From positions 4,092,001-4,156,000 of the forward strand of contig JAJHTX010000002.1 in the NCBI GenBank assembly GCA_032164295.1: a stretch of 64,000 nt of DNA. Reading direction: 5' to 3'. Below the pieces are notes generated by a model. The model saw nothing but the letters and a program-made list of their open reading frames with translations, did no database searches and was not told the origin of the DNA. This document shows positions 21,319 through 33,767 of the stretch, piece after piece. The stretch's first letter is position 1. Every line of letters starts with the position of its first letter. The translations under genes were made by a program, and so were the position numbers. Origin of the DNA: Inonotus obliquus. Its lineage: Eukaryota > Basidiomycota > Agaricomycetes > Hymenochaetales > Hymenochaetaceae.

Positions 21319-24300
21319 GGTCGTCGATGATGAAGACGATGAGGAACGTCTGGGAAATGTTTAGGGGGGAGGAGGAGGGGATAGGAATGGAGTGCGATAG
21401 CGGGAGAAGAAGTGTCAGGGCAGAGAGTAGCTGCAGTACTTACTAGTACAATGCATCGTGTTCGTCATCCCGTAGAAACCATCGGCAGTATTACTCTTTA
21501 GCCATTGCTACCGTCCTGGACATCACCGTCCGACATTGAGAAGGAGAGTGAGTGGATGGTAAGAATAGCCAGGGACGGATCCATTCCACTCATCCGATCA
21601 ACAACGAGTAGCCAGTACCTTGACTTCTTTGATTTCCCATTCAATATTGTCCACTTGTCGACTTTTCACTATTTCACACGTTCATAATATCTTCTAACGA
21701 CCACAATTCTCTTCTCTAAACGTAATCCGGCTCGTCCATCTTGCCGCCCTCATTCTCCTCATAGTTTTCAGGCGGAGTTTACTTTTCGTCTGCCGAACGT
21801 TCGGCCCGATACCACTTCGCTTCGCTCCTACCTCAGGCTGGACCCGGACTCGGTGGATCTATCATCTAATGTCGGGACGCAACTGTAACAAGTGCCCACT
21901 ATCTATCAATATCGATACCAATATAAAAAAACAAAGACTATAACTTCTTCCCGTCTTGCGCATCTTCCCTGAGATTCTAAACTTTTAGTGAGATCACAAC
22001 TCAACTCATTCACTTCTCCGTCTAGATGTTTTACAGTAAGCGCGCAATATGTGTAATTATCACTGGTGATGACAATCATAGGACGAATCGCCTTTTCGCT
22101 TCCGCTCGTGCTTCCCTTCAGATTATTGTATTATCTGCCGACTTCCGCCCTCCGTCCTCCGACCACCGCTCCCTGCCAACACCAACTACAACGCCTTCTT
22201 TTTCTTGAAAAAAAATGAACTTATTACACGCGTCAGCGACTGGGCCGCAAGTGCGTGGCTAACTACAGGATGGGGGGGCTCTATATTAGGCAGGTGTGGG
22301 AACAAAAATAGAGAGGATGATGTTTATTTTGTGCCCCGCCGTCAGCAGGAGTACATATCCGGGAATCCGGAAGCACGTCGAACGCAAATGGGACCAAGAA
22401 AGAAATGAAGGAAAAGATAATAAGGGCATTTACTAGGGATGTATCATAGGTCTATGGTCATGCCGTCTGCGCGATAGCGCGGGTACAGCACCTTCTACAA
22501 GCTAAGAAATTCAAATTGAAGTTTCTTAGTCCTCTTGGGATAATTTCATTGGGAATGGTCGCGGTGTCTACTATCCTCATTGATGGGATGATGGAAGGAC
22601 AGGGACTCTATTGACTGGCAACTGACGAAAGCCGATACATTCGGAAGCGATATAGCCTATGATGTATACGTATGCTTGGTGGCCCCGGAGCGGCGACGAG
22701 CTGGATAACGTATCAATATCATTCTCAAAAGGTTTCTGGATTCCACGACGGTCGGAGGCGCTTGTTAGTCCTTATTGGACAGGGTATGCCAGTGCTCACT
22801 CATGAATACACGGTTTGTTCTAGCTCGTCGGGGAATCTATTATGTCGATGAGAGACTGACGATCAGACTCTGCGGGGTCCGCCTGTCCGACTGGTCAGGC
22901 CACCCTAATACCCATTCGAAAAATCTTCAGCTTCAGATCCGTCTGGCATAATATGATTTTAGAGTTCATCAAATACCCACATAATTTACTCCGAAGATTC
23001 AAAGGAAAGGATCTTCTATGCTGAGATCTAGATACTCTCGTGTAAAATAAATCGATCATCTGGAGTCTGGAGTCTAGAGTCTTGAATATTGAATATTGAA
23101 TCTTGGATCTAGGATCTAGAAGTTGCGTAGATTATCCCCACCCCCAACGCCGTGATACGATATTCATAATTTAAGGACTAGTACTCACGCTGGACTCGGA
23201 CTTCAATGTCCAGTCCAGTGACTCGGGATCACACGATCGACTCGGACTCGGTCACTCAGAGTCCACCACTGGCATTATTCATCTTCATACATCTTCATAT
23301 ATATTTATAAGTTATAATCTATGTTCGGACTCAGGCTATCGAGCTATCGGAGAGTTCTAGTGTATGTTATTTGTCAAATGGAATGCCAGGGGATCATTGA
23401 ACTTTAAGTTTGATCGTTATATCCGTCTGAACCAGTGAACAATGAGCAATGAGCATGAGAATATGGAATATGGAATGGCGAATATGGAATTCCGAATGAT
23501 GAAGTTGAACGTCTGATCTGGCAGACTAGCTGAGAGAGGAAAGTGACTGGATGGGGAAGATCTACTGGTCACTAGTTACCAGTCATCAATCACCAGGTGG
23601 CCGCGGTCGTAGCTTCTGGATATAACAAGCATGCATATGCATATGTTCTACCCAAACCGACATATGATCGGGGTCCAAGTCGATCCACTTATGAGAAAAA
23701 TTTGAAGGTGGATCATAGAACCTTGAAGCGTAAAAGGCTCAGAGGCCACCTCTTCCATTGGATTCCAGACCTAAGACCTAAGACCCATGTAGTAGTACCG
23801 ACCTTTTTCTTCTTCTCCCTTCTCCCTTTTGGTTTTAAAATTCTTGATGTGATCCGCATTCGAGTCCGCGAGTCCGTATGTCCGTATCATCGGCAAAATC
23901 GGCAATCGTTCATCGTTCATCGTTCATCGTCCAACACAAGTAAACAATCTTCCATTCCTGTTTTTCTAAAGTTCCTAAAACTTCTCATCTATCCGACCAC
24001 CCATCCTTCCTTCCTTCAAGTTTTAAGTTTCCTCAATGGCTCTGCAGCGACTCGGAGCCACCACTGTGGCTCACAGAGTAAAATTTTAATACAGAGTTCA
24101 ATACACTAGTAGTAATACTCTCCTCCCCTCAGATTTAGTCGGGAACGAGTAGTCACGTAAAGGACGTAAAACGCATAGTCATAATCCATGATCATCACGG
24201 TGGAGCTCTCCTCCTCAGGCTGACATACCGAGGCCGAGAATCCCCCTGTTCTCAATAACAAAAGGCACAAGGGTCCAGGTATTCAACTAGAAGCATTCGA

Positions 24301-24967
24301 TTGATCAGCCCTACGTCCGTCGTCCATAGGTATGGATAAACGATGAGAAGTGAAAAGACAGTGATTCCAGCACATCGTGTAAACTATCTACAATCTACAA
24401 CCCGTGCTAGTTCGAGAGTTCGAGTCCATATACGTGTTGCCGTGATGCCATGTTGCAAGAAAAAAGAACGGAAAAAACATCAACATCAACGTCAACATCA
24501 ACTTCGGCACTAGAATAGATGCAAGTAAGTACCTGTAATGACAGAATAAAAAAAGAATAATAATGATAACGTCCAGAATCGTACGATCGTGGAATTAGAA
24601 AAGGCGGGAAAGGGGTGAAAGGGGAAGGGAGTAAATGATAATGATACAACTTCGATCTTTGTCGTGGGTATAGTCCACGGCCACGTCCATCTGATGAGAC
24701 CCAACGTAAATGAAAAAGGAATAGAAAGCATTATGCAGGCGAGAAAGCAAGAAATGTGATGGAAAAATTAATGAAAGCAATGAAAGTAAAGCGTAATTAT
24801 TTGACAATGAAAATGAATGTGGTAGACAGCGGCAATGTTCGCGCAAGGGAAGAAAAACAGACAAGAAAATCTGCGCACGAGTAAACGAGTCCGAGTTGAA
24901 AGGTCAAGCAAGTGTCCGCACAAAATAAGCTAAAAAGTCCAAAATCCGAGTCGCAAAGCGAGGTCAT
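21319..24967. other. Long intergenic region with simple sequence
   Basis: About 3.6 kb without a defensible gene. It holds short repeated words (around 23040-23115 a run of related TCTGGAGTCT and TTGAATATTGAAT words; around 23190-23270 repeated GACTCGGACT words; around 24480-24505 CAACAT repeats). Its left part is the upstream region of the dioxygenase gene. The ORF at 23597-24109 has no domain-like features. Confidence 0.4.
23191..23275. repeat. Palindromic GACTCGGAC repeat cluster
   Basis: TGGACT-C-GGAC and GTCC-AGTCCA flank a 6-nt loop (about 23191-23217), forming a hairpin with one bulge. They are followed by further GACTCGG copies and GAGTCC in the next 55 bp. Confidence 0.5.
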
Positions 24968-26282
24968 TTAATACTGTTGGTTTTCGTAAGGAGCGACTAG
25001 TGGTGGTTGTACTTGTCCGTGAATTTTGAGCATCGACGGGTCATGTTCGTATGGCGGTGCAGGGATAGATGTAGGCCATTGAGCTTGAGCCCACGCGTAT
25101 GTGAGCATGGCGAATTCGTTATATGGCGTTTGGCAGACATGGCACATAGGTAGGGCAGGTAGGTTCAGGCTATATGCGTCGTACGGGACATATATGAATA
25201 AAGGCAATACGGACATGTACGAGCGGTAATGGCATACCTTGGATTGGACTGCGGGATATGGAGAGGAAGATGTAGCCCGGCACCATTCTGTGGTTGAACG
25301 GGCTGTTGTCCTTGGGTCACATAGAATGGCTCATACTGACCCAAGTCAGCAGAACTCGGACTGCCCTGTCCCTGAGCCTGGCTCTGCGCCTGTGCCCACT
25401 CCTGATACGCTGGCGTATCCGCATACATCCCGTGTTCACTGGGGGGACTTTGAAATACCGCAGGATACGCGACGGGTGACTTGCTTGCACCTGTATAGCT
25501 GGGACTAGTGGAGCGGGAAGAAAATGCGGCATCATCGAGCTGTCAAACCAAATAGTTAGTCCAAAGTTAGAGGCCACGGGGCGAAAAAATTCATTATCGC
25601 ACCTCGAGCGGCGAGAGACTCCCACTCTCCACCATATTTTGTTTTCGTATCGTCCATGAGATATGCGGCGGACACTCCGTACGTCCCTGGCTCTTGCATC
25701 GTTCGCACAGGTTCGGCATGCCCGGAATCAGTTTGCACTATACAGCGTAAATGAGATTTTAGCTCAACGCCACCAAAACATGGGGGAAAAAAGATGCCAC
25801 ACCTTGCGTTTACTGCCTGAACACTTCCCGCAAGGCTTTCGATTCCTGTCGATGCTCGATCTCTTCCCGCTAGCTCGAGAGGAGCTGGGCCTTGTGGTCG
25901 AGTCTGCAGACAAAGAACGAGTGGCATTTGATTGACCGCCCTTTGGGGAGCCAGAGCTAACCATGCTCTGCGGTGAAGTGGCGCGACGCGCCACGTGTGG
26001 TAGTGCCTTTACACTCAAGCCTTGATCTAGGCTTGGGTTCGGACTTGGAAGAGCGCTGATGGATGCGCCAGCACCGGATGTCGTGTGCAGCCAATTTTGA
26101 TCTATGGGTGTGGTAGATTGACCATTGTAGAATTCCAAGGCGGAGGCGGGAGAGGAGTGAGGTATGGGTTGTAGGGGAGAGAGCGAGAGCGGATCCGAGA
26201 GGGAGTGGGAGCGCCCGTGAGAGTGGACAGAGGCGGAGGGGGAACGGCGGGCTGTGCAAGAACTGGGATGTAAGGCGTGCAT
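24968..26282 (-). CDS. Zn2-Cys6 zinc-cluster protein 1
   Basis: Four exons (26282-25803, 25737-25603, 25539-25238, 25169-24968) sum to 372 residues with closed phases. The N-terminal 145 residues are Ser/Pro-rich and probably disordered. A fungal zinc cluster follows: C151-C154-C161-C171-C174-C182 (CGKCSGSKRKC, a 9-residue loop, CERC, 7 residues, CPPH). The intron falls exactly before Cys161. The C-terminus is Gln/Pro/Ala-rich (WAQAQSQAQGQG) and has a further CHVC pair. Zn2-Cys6 domains bind DNA, usually CGG half-sites, so a nuclear transcription regulator is likely. No fungal MHR regulatory domain is visible. An upstream exon beyond 26282 is possible. Targets are unknown. Confidence 0.82.
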
Positions 26283-29200
26283 GATGATGATGGTCGTTGT
26301 GAGAAAGACTCAGAATGGAGCGACGGTCGTCGTCTCCAAGGGAGGGGAGACTAAAAATGACGGACGCAAAAGGGAGAGACGGATAACCATCCTCCGCTGG
26401 TTCGTGCATTATAAGTATGAAACATGGCAGTGGTCAATAAGTTGGGCCACCCAACAAAATGCTGTCCGTGGTCCATCTCCGGCGTGCCCGCTACAGTAGG
26501 CTTCCTTCCTGGCAAGCTCTCATTGATCGGCACCTACAACTCGATATGAAAACAGTTTAGTTCTGTAGATCCGAGAAACAAGCCCTGAATGGGCCCGAAG
26601 TACGTGTAGTGTGTATGTGTGTAAAATTCAATTTCGCTCGATAGATCTCGGCACATCTCCTAGGCTAGGAAAAGGTCAACATAAACCAAATCATTACGAG
26701 AAATAATGACGAAAAGGCCGCGTTATGTCCCCAAAAGGTGCTCCTAAACTGGACGCATCAGTCGGGCTCGTCGGATCCAAATCAAGGCGAGATTTGAAGG
26801 GAGAAGGGCTTTGACCTGTCGAAGAAAGACGCGCATTGAACTCATTGCGCAGCACAGAAGCTCAGGTCTGTGCGGCTATTCGTGATTTCAACCATCCTGA
26901 GGCTCTCAAGGTCAGTCTTAAACCGATGATGCTCGGTGTTCCCGGTCAACTGCCAACAAAAGGATATCTTAAAGAAGAGCGATTGGGCACTGCCCATGCC
27001 TCCGCCTCTGGGACACTGTACACCGCCTCGGTGCAATACCAGTACATAAACGGAGAGCGTGATGGGCGGTGCTGACGAAGAAGTGGTATTCTCGGGCAAG
27101 GCGATGCACGCAACATGAGGAGGGGAAACGCGTGATCGTGAAATGTGCGTGACGAATGATGCGTGATCCTGGGAGTGTTCCTCTTTGGACGGAAGTTCCC
27201 TAATTTGGTATTCGAACTTTATTTTTCACACAGCTTTGCATAGCCAAGAGGAAGGTAGACGATGGAGAATAAGGGGTGGTAGACACCTGATATCACTTGG
27301 AAAAGAAGACGCTGAGCCGTGGATGCAGCCCGGCTGTTAGCAATGATGCGAGAGCAATCACCCTGCCTCGAGGTTCACACGTAGCTCGTTCTTGACTTCT
27401 AAGCTGGTAATACTCAATAGGTCGAGTGGATATAATAAGGATCAATAACTTTTCATCCGCGATCGTTTACACTGACGGGATCTCTCCGCATATGAGACGG
27501 AGATGAAAGAAATCTAAAATGAAAGGACAGAAAAATCTACCAGGAACCGTACCCACGTTGAGTATCGCATCTAAGGAGGACTTTGGGGTCAAGACGAATG
27601 CGGGTATCACGACTGATCCCTATCGCTACGGGAACAATACAAGTCCCCAATAGATCGTCAAAAATCCCCGCTACTTTCCCGCCTTCCAGAGTTTCTAAAA
27701 ATAGCACCGGATAAGCGAGATAAAATCGGTAAAAATCAATTCAATATTACACCAGTACGAATGAAAGATTATCGAAATGAAAATCAGGGAAAGGCTTTGA
27801 AAACACGCAACGATCTAATACATATCAGAAATACTTCGAAGAATCCCTGGGTGGATCTATGGAAGATCGAAGGGGAAGAAAATATTCACACTGGGAATCT
27901 CCCGAGATGTCGTGACCAGGGGAGACGAATCTTATTTGCTGATTTCTATGAGGCTGAAGGTGAACAAATGAACATGTAATCTGATCCCCCGACTAATTGA
28001 CTTCAAAAAAGCCCGAGAAAGAAGCGATGCGAAGAGAATATCAATTATAGTACAGTACCACAAACTGAATTGCCACTGTGCGCCGGAGAAATGAAGTGTG
28101 GTGGGATTGGCCGTTGTTTATTTGGTCATTGATCATTGGATTGGAATGCCGATTCACTCGCACCATCACGACCATAACAAAAGGATCCGCGTAGTAATTG
28201 TATCCGCTTCTTCCTACCTTCTCCGAGCCCCTCCCCATATTCGTTCGTTCGAATGAATACAACCTTACATAGGGGTCGAGTGAAACAGGGAAAGATACAC
28301 GGATCCTTGCTTGAACTTTGAATTACATCAAGCTTGGTATTACGTTGGTAGTAAGTACATTCAAGCTTCTCTGAAACGTCAATGACGGTCTTTCTGATTC
28401 TTGAGTGGAAGTATACTCATACTGTGCATACAGAATAAGGATCTTCAGTCACCCGGTTTGGTGTTCCCTTTCCTTTTATTTCTTACTTTCCCCGATTGAG
28501 AAGGACTCGGAATAGGCTTTGAGGCAAATCGGCTGACATGATCCCATATTGAGTATTAACAAAACAAAACAAAGCAAAACAAGTAAAGGTGTCTCAACCC
28601 AGACGAACCCTGATATTGTAGATACGACTATATTCTTCTCTGAAACAGCCTTCTTGATCAGAGGGGGCCGTAAGCAGCCTCTGGCAAAGCTTCTAGTCTT
28701 CTGCGCCCTTGATGTTCTGTACATACTACTTTCTGAAGTTTCTGATGTACCGTACGGTATAGTTTATTTCCAGAAATTAATCGCGACTGATGAGACAGAT
28801 CTTCGAACATCTAAATGTTTCGTTCCTTTTCGAGCCACTCGGAAGCCACAAGAATGTTTTCACACCTCATTGCACCTTCTACAGATGTCAGACGATCTTA
28901 GAAGTGTTACATCTCTTATCTTTCGAAGGCACGAGGCCAGGCAGTTGTGTTGCAACCATGTACTAGTAGTAAGAAGCAGCATCATTCTCAGATTCGAAGA
29001 ACTTCGAGGTTGCGAGGCACATGAACCATCACGTCCATTCAACCATTCAATCAGTTCATTAAATTGATTGTTTGAGATTAGCGCGGGTGGTGTCGAAGTG
29101 GGGGGATGGTTCTGAGGTAAATCGGCTGGTCGAAAAGGTCATGGTTCAACAAAGGAAAGAGAGAATCAGGAGTCGGGAGCCTGCCGTCCTCGCGTGTGCA

Positions 29201-29429
29201 AGACACGCGTATGGATGTGAGGGTTAACGTGTAAAAATGAAACTCGAGGTATCATCTCACCTTCTCCTTAGTCTTTACGCTTCGTTGACAGTTTAGCCGG
29301 TACCGCTATTCGTCAGAGAATTTATTTTGACACGACTAAATAATAAAACAGATAGAACGAACAGATCAAACAAGTCAACAAGCATGAGAAAAAAGAAAGC
29401 CACACAGTGACATGATTAGAGGAATGTAA
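26283..29429. other. Gene-poor intergenic region
   Basis: About 3.1 kb. It includes ORFs at 26351-26533 (minus), 26836-27075 (plus), 27761-27979 (plus) and 28549-29067 (plus). None shows a motif or supported splicing. The left end is the upstream region of zinc-cluster gene 1. Confidence 0.35.
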
Positions 29430-31793
29430 TTATGACTTGATCAACCAAGGTTTATTCGCCAACGTCCACGCATCAAGCGTCTTCCAGAAATTCGCGACAA
29501 CGGATTTGTCAACATGTCTCCGGTGCGGATCGATCTGCGAAGAGACGTAACACAAGGTGTGGATCATAGCCGCAAGAAGAGTGAGAAGTAAGAGCGCGGT
29601 TTCACGGGTCAAGATTATCCATTATCCATTTTCAAATAGGATAGAAGATGGTTGTTCCCGCGAGTTTCGACCCGTTGTAGTCGCGTCGCATCGAAATACG
29701 TCGAGTTACAGACGTAGAAATGCGGTGATAAGTGTCAAGTACCGAATTTCATACGTCGTGCGGGCGGAATTCGTAATTTTATTCGATATTGTTTTTGCCG
29801 CCATATAAATGTTTCGTTTTGTTTCGTTCAGACAATCGGTAGATTCGGTTCGTTGGCGGTAAACGGCAGTGAAACCGGAATTCCGTAAGAACACGGTGCA
29901 CACACATTTTAGTCGCGTGGTTTAGGATGAGGGTCGAGGAGGTGAGTAGAATGACGGTTATTAGAAAGGATGCAATTAGCCGCGATGTACCAAGGAGAAG
30001 AAGTAGAGGGATGGAACTTGCCTTGAGTTCTGATACGTTCCAATTCGTAATTTTATGATTAGGAGGATCATTTGCCCAACTAACATAGAATCCCTTCACT
30101 ATTCACGTCGAACCACCGTATCAACAATAAAAAAGGGGGGAAATCAGATCCAAACCGAAAAACATAAACAAAACGTAACGCACCGTGATGAAAAAGAGTC
30201 ATCGGCTCCGTCCACTTGTACGGTTTAAACTGCCACGCTTGGCCCGTCGTCAACACACAAACCACCCTATCCCATGCATCACTGCCAAACTTGGCCAACG
30301 CATCCACCCCATCGACAACGTAATACCGAGATTGCGTGCGTCGTTCTTGGCCGGAAGGATCAATGTGAGTATGTGTACGGTAAATGGGAATGACATCATC
30401 TGGACGTGTATTCCCTTCAGCGGTGGCTCGTGAGCGAGCTTCCGCGGGGTCTTCGAACCTGAATGAATGGGAGACGTTTGTAAGCGTCAATAAAAATTTA
30501 ATTGGATAATTGGCGATATTTCAATTAAGGAAGGGCGGAAGACGGGAAAATGGAGAGAAAAGATGCGCGGGAAGATGTAAGCGCGAAATGATGAGGTTGA
30601 TGTATCAAGGCTGTGTTGTATTGAAGTACTCACGTTGCATCCTGCAAGAACTTGCGGACGTTGTACATCGTGATGAGGGAGGTTGGAGATGACGATATCA
30701 TAATGATCGGAAGCATGTTCTCTGTAGTGCCAACACGAGCACGAGCAATCAGAATTGAACAGTGCAATGCGATGAATCACGGTGAATATGTTCCGATATT
30801 CCATTAGCATCATTTCGTTGGAGAAGAAAGAAGGAAACGCACTAGCTTTTCGAGCTTGGAGTTTCGGATCTGTTCGAAGAAGTCCAGTCAGTTCCACAGC
30901 CACATGAACCGGGAGAGAGAGAAACGAGCACGAACCGACTTTAGTTGCAACGGTTGAAGAAGGAACAGCTCCGTTTTTGGACGCTTCCTTAAGCTTCTTG
31001 ATTCGGTCGGCAAACATCAATCGGACATTGTTGAAGTCCTGAAACGGGACCGCGTTCTCAGCTCCGTAGTTCTCCCGTTTGTAAGGTCGAGTAGCACTCA
31101 CGTTCGGCTTCGTTCCTCGTAGCACACTCGTCCGATCAACCAACTCAATCTCATTCGCTTTAATCTTCTTAACAACGTCTACATCCGCGGGGTCTGCTGC
31201 AAGACGTCTTTTTGACGGTGAGGTCGTGGACGCTGAGCCCTGTGCACCACCCGCTTTTGGCAAGGTGATACTCTGAGAGGGGGGTGTACCGGGTGGGGTG
31301 TGCGAGTCCGCTGAGCAGCCACGAATACATCTTGGTCAGCCTACCGAAAGAAAACAAAGCAAGGAAAAAACGTACACTCTAAAGGAACCACACCCTTATA
31401 CGTCTGTGTTTTCCCATCCAACCACTCTGCTAACCCTTTCCTATCCGTATTACTCACAAACGCTCCGAGGAGCTTACACTCCCTAACACGCAACATATAC
31501 TCCCCGACACTCTCATTTCTCAACAACCACGCTAACAACACTGCATCTAGCCTGAAAAACGCATTCGGTTCTGTCGATGGGTTGGAGGTTGAAGTGGATT
31601 TGTCGGGTTTACTGATTCGGGTGGGGGTGTCTTTTGGAAATGATACAATTGTTGAAGAGGATGGAGGATGAAAGACGATGGCTGTTGCGTCTGCGATAGA
31701 TTGGCATGGCCCTGAGTCTTTTGAGTATGTTATCGAGCCTTTTGTGCGAATAGCGTCGCGGAGTACGTTGAGCGGGTCTGAAGTTGAGCTCAT
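29430..31793 (-). CDS. CDC73: Paf1 complex subunit Cdc73/parafibromin
   Basis: Eight exons (31793-31376, 31310-31102, 31038-30936, 30869-30843, 30721-30634, 30458-30184, 30098-30022, 29534-29430) sum to 433 residues. The N-terminal part has the Cdc73 start (DPLNVLRDAIRTKGSITY) and the conserved VDVVKKIKANEIELVDR helix with LRGTKPN. The C-terminal Ras-like domain (about 254-433) has PIIMISSSPTSLITMYNV, RYYVVDGVDALAKFG, WDRVVCVLTTGQAWQFKPYK and DKSVVANFWKTLDAW. Cdc73 joins RNA polymerase II in the Paf1 complex for elongation and histone modification. Two oddities: exon 4 is a 27-nt micro-exon, and the last intron (487 nt) has a GC donor (AAG|GCAAGT), needed to keep the ELK-ID junction conserved in the family. 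Confidence 0.95.
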
Positions 31794-32205
31794 GGTGGTG
31801 CAAGTCAATGAGTAGCGTCGAAAACGCGCGTTGCAATTCACAAGACCAGACCACAGTGGTTCCGTGACTCTTGAGAGATGCAAGAAAAATTATGTCGTAA
31901 TGGCACAGGCTGTAATGGCCCACCCTAGGGAATGTGAGTTGGTTACTTCCAACGGCTGACAGCCTCTGTGCGCTGGGTTCGACTCGCCCTCTCCCGAAAA
32001 CTTGGACTCCATTTCTGCCCGACGCAGCGGAGGCTGTGTCACTTATATAAGGCATGGATTAAAGTTTGTTGATGACAGGCCAGGGAAGAAATTCTGCAAC
32101 CTGCTCAACCGTCCGAGTTAGTCGTACAGTGAGATCGGGGCTTGTTGTCTGCATATTCGCGCGAGGTTGCGTGCCACTCACAAACCTTTTTATTATTACA
32201 AGTAT
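31794..32205. other. CDC73 upstream region
   Basis: A 412-bp spacer between two minus-strand genes. It must contain the CDC73 promoter and the 3' end of the inositol kinase transcript. No further gene is seen. Confidence 0.4.
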
Positions 32206-33543
32206 TTACTTTTCTTCCAACTCTCCAATACGTCCTTCGAATAGTCTAATAACTGTATCAATACCCTTCAAAACACCTTCGTCTGCTCCTTCCCCAGGAG
32301 TCAATATCGTATGAGCGAAATCAATCAACCGCACAGAATATGCGGGCGCTACTTCTTCCTCACTTTCCATATCGCTATCATAGCCCATCTCATCTTCGTT
32401 CTCCTTTGCAGATTCAACTCCAGCAGAGTTCGTCGGCTCACTCTCATTCGCAGCCTTCCTTGCATTCGCATCGGAAGTGTCAAGTGCCGTCCTCACCGCG
32501 TTCCAATCCGCTTCGTACACGATCAACAAACTCCCACCGACCATGCGTAGTTCTGTTCCAGCCATTGCATTTCGTATTGCGCGGATATCGTTGAGTAGGC
32601 CGTGCATGATCGGGAGAAGGATGGGTTTGGGGAGACCTTGGCCTTGTGGTGTGGTACTGTCGGGTGGGGAGGAGGAGAGAGGGAAGAAGCGACGGATCCC
32701 GTCTGGTAAGTCGGATAGTTTGATAGATTTTCCGTAGGATTTGGGAGTTATGATTTGTTCGTTTTTCGTATGGTCATATACCTATAACTCAAACATGAGT
32801 ATATGCGTATAATAGAAGAGAAGAAGAGAGATGGTGTACCTGAAACCCAGTTAACCTAATACCAGTCTCAAGAGATGTGGTATTCCTTGCTGTCGCGAGC
32901 ATACGTTCTTTCTTTTCTGGGGTAGCAGTTTCGTCGTAGAGGACTGTACCGAGTTTGACGTCCAAGATGTTGGGTTTCGTGAAGAGAGAAGAGACGTTCT
33001 CAAGGACTATGGACTGTGCAAGAGGCGAATAGAGACGGTAAGTACGGACCAGATAAAAAAGGGGAAAGCTTTGTGCTTATCTTTCTGTTCACATTCGACC
33101 TCTGGAATATGTTCAATTCCGCCTTGTTCAATACCAGTAGCCCCCTCACCCGTAACCCTCCCCTCCAACCTCAACGTTCCATAAAACCTAGGCACCCACT
33201 CACTCAATTTCCCAACTCTCTCATCCTCCACAGCAAGCAGCTCATAGAAAGCTTTCTCACCAGGTAAACAACTCTTAACAATCAACAAGTTATCTTCAGA
33301 TTGCAAGACGCCTGGATGACCGCCAACTTGGGAATCGAGAGTACGTGTACGTATTGCGTGAAAAGCGGATTCTCCTGCTGTTATGGCTGAGATGGCTGCG
33401 TTTGAGAGTTTACGGACTGGTTTTGAGAGGGAAGTGGGTAAAGGAGAGGGGAGTGGGGATGGGGAAGGAGAAGGCGTGATGCCGTGAGGTGTAGACGCGA
33501 GACCTAGGGAGAGTGGTGTTGATTTGGGCTTTGAGTCGGACAT
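32206..33543 (-). CDS. Inositol polyphosphate multikinase (IPK/Arg82 family)
   Basis: Three exons (33543-33046, 33013-32840, 32781-32206), all phase 0, give 415 residues. The family signature PxxxDxKxG is present as KPNILDVKLGTVLYDE (about residues 179-194), spanning the substrate and ATP site. The downstream GGSLLIVYE and RLIDFAHT segments match the SLL and IDF (metal-binding) motifs. The N-terminus is a Pro/Ser-rich repeat (SPSPSPLPSPLP), and an acidic insert lies between the SLL and IDF motifs. Enzymes of this family phosphorylate IP3/IP4 toward IP5 and feed inositol pyrophosphate and PHO/nutrient signalling. Specificity between multikinase and IP6 kinase is not settled by eye; size and the ILDVKLG form suggest multikinase. 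It is divergent from the OPA3-like gene. Confidence 0.88.
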
Positions 33544-33767
33544 TGGATGTGGTGAAGAGTGAAGATGAGATGAATGGCTGTGTAGATAGATGGTAGATGG
33601 ATGCCGAGAAGAAACGCGTTCTCTCACGTTCTTCCGAACCGGTGACTTTCACATAAAAATAGCCATAAATTCTCCCAATAAAAATGAGCCGACGGGCGCC
33701 CGCCAGTCACAGTCCCGGTTCTGGTCCTACGCTTAGTTCGAGTGCGTTTAGAGCCGGTCCTCCTGCT
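33544..33767. promoter_or_regulatory. Compact divergent promoter
   Basis: 224 bp separate the start codons of the inositol kinase (minus) and the OPA3-like gene (plus). An in-frame ATG at 33684 could extend the OPA3-like protein by 28 residues, which would leave only 140 bp. Confidence 0.4.

Noticed and set aside
23597..24109. 170-codon plus-strand ORF
   Set aside because: It starts at a GTG, is rich in low-complexity text such as repeated HRSS, and has no recognisable domain.
28549..29067. 172-codon plus-strand ORF
   Set aside because: It opens at a non-ATG codon, has no domain-like pattern and no splice context.
31900..32000. GGGTTCGACTCG word resembling a tRNA B box near 31978
   Set aside because: No matching A box, no cloverleaf and the last B-box positions do not fit.
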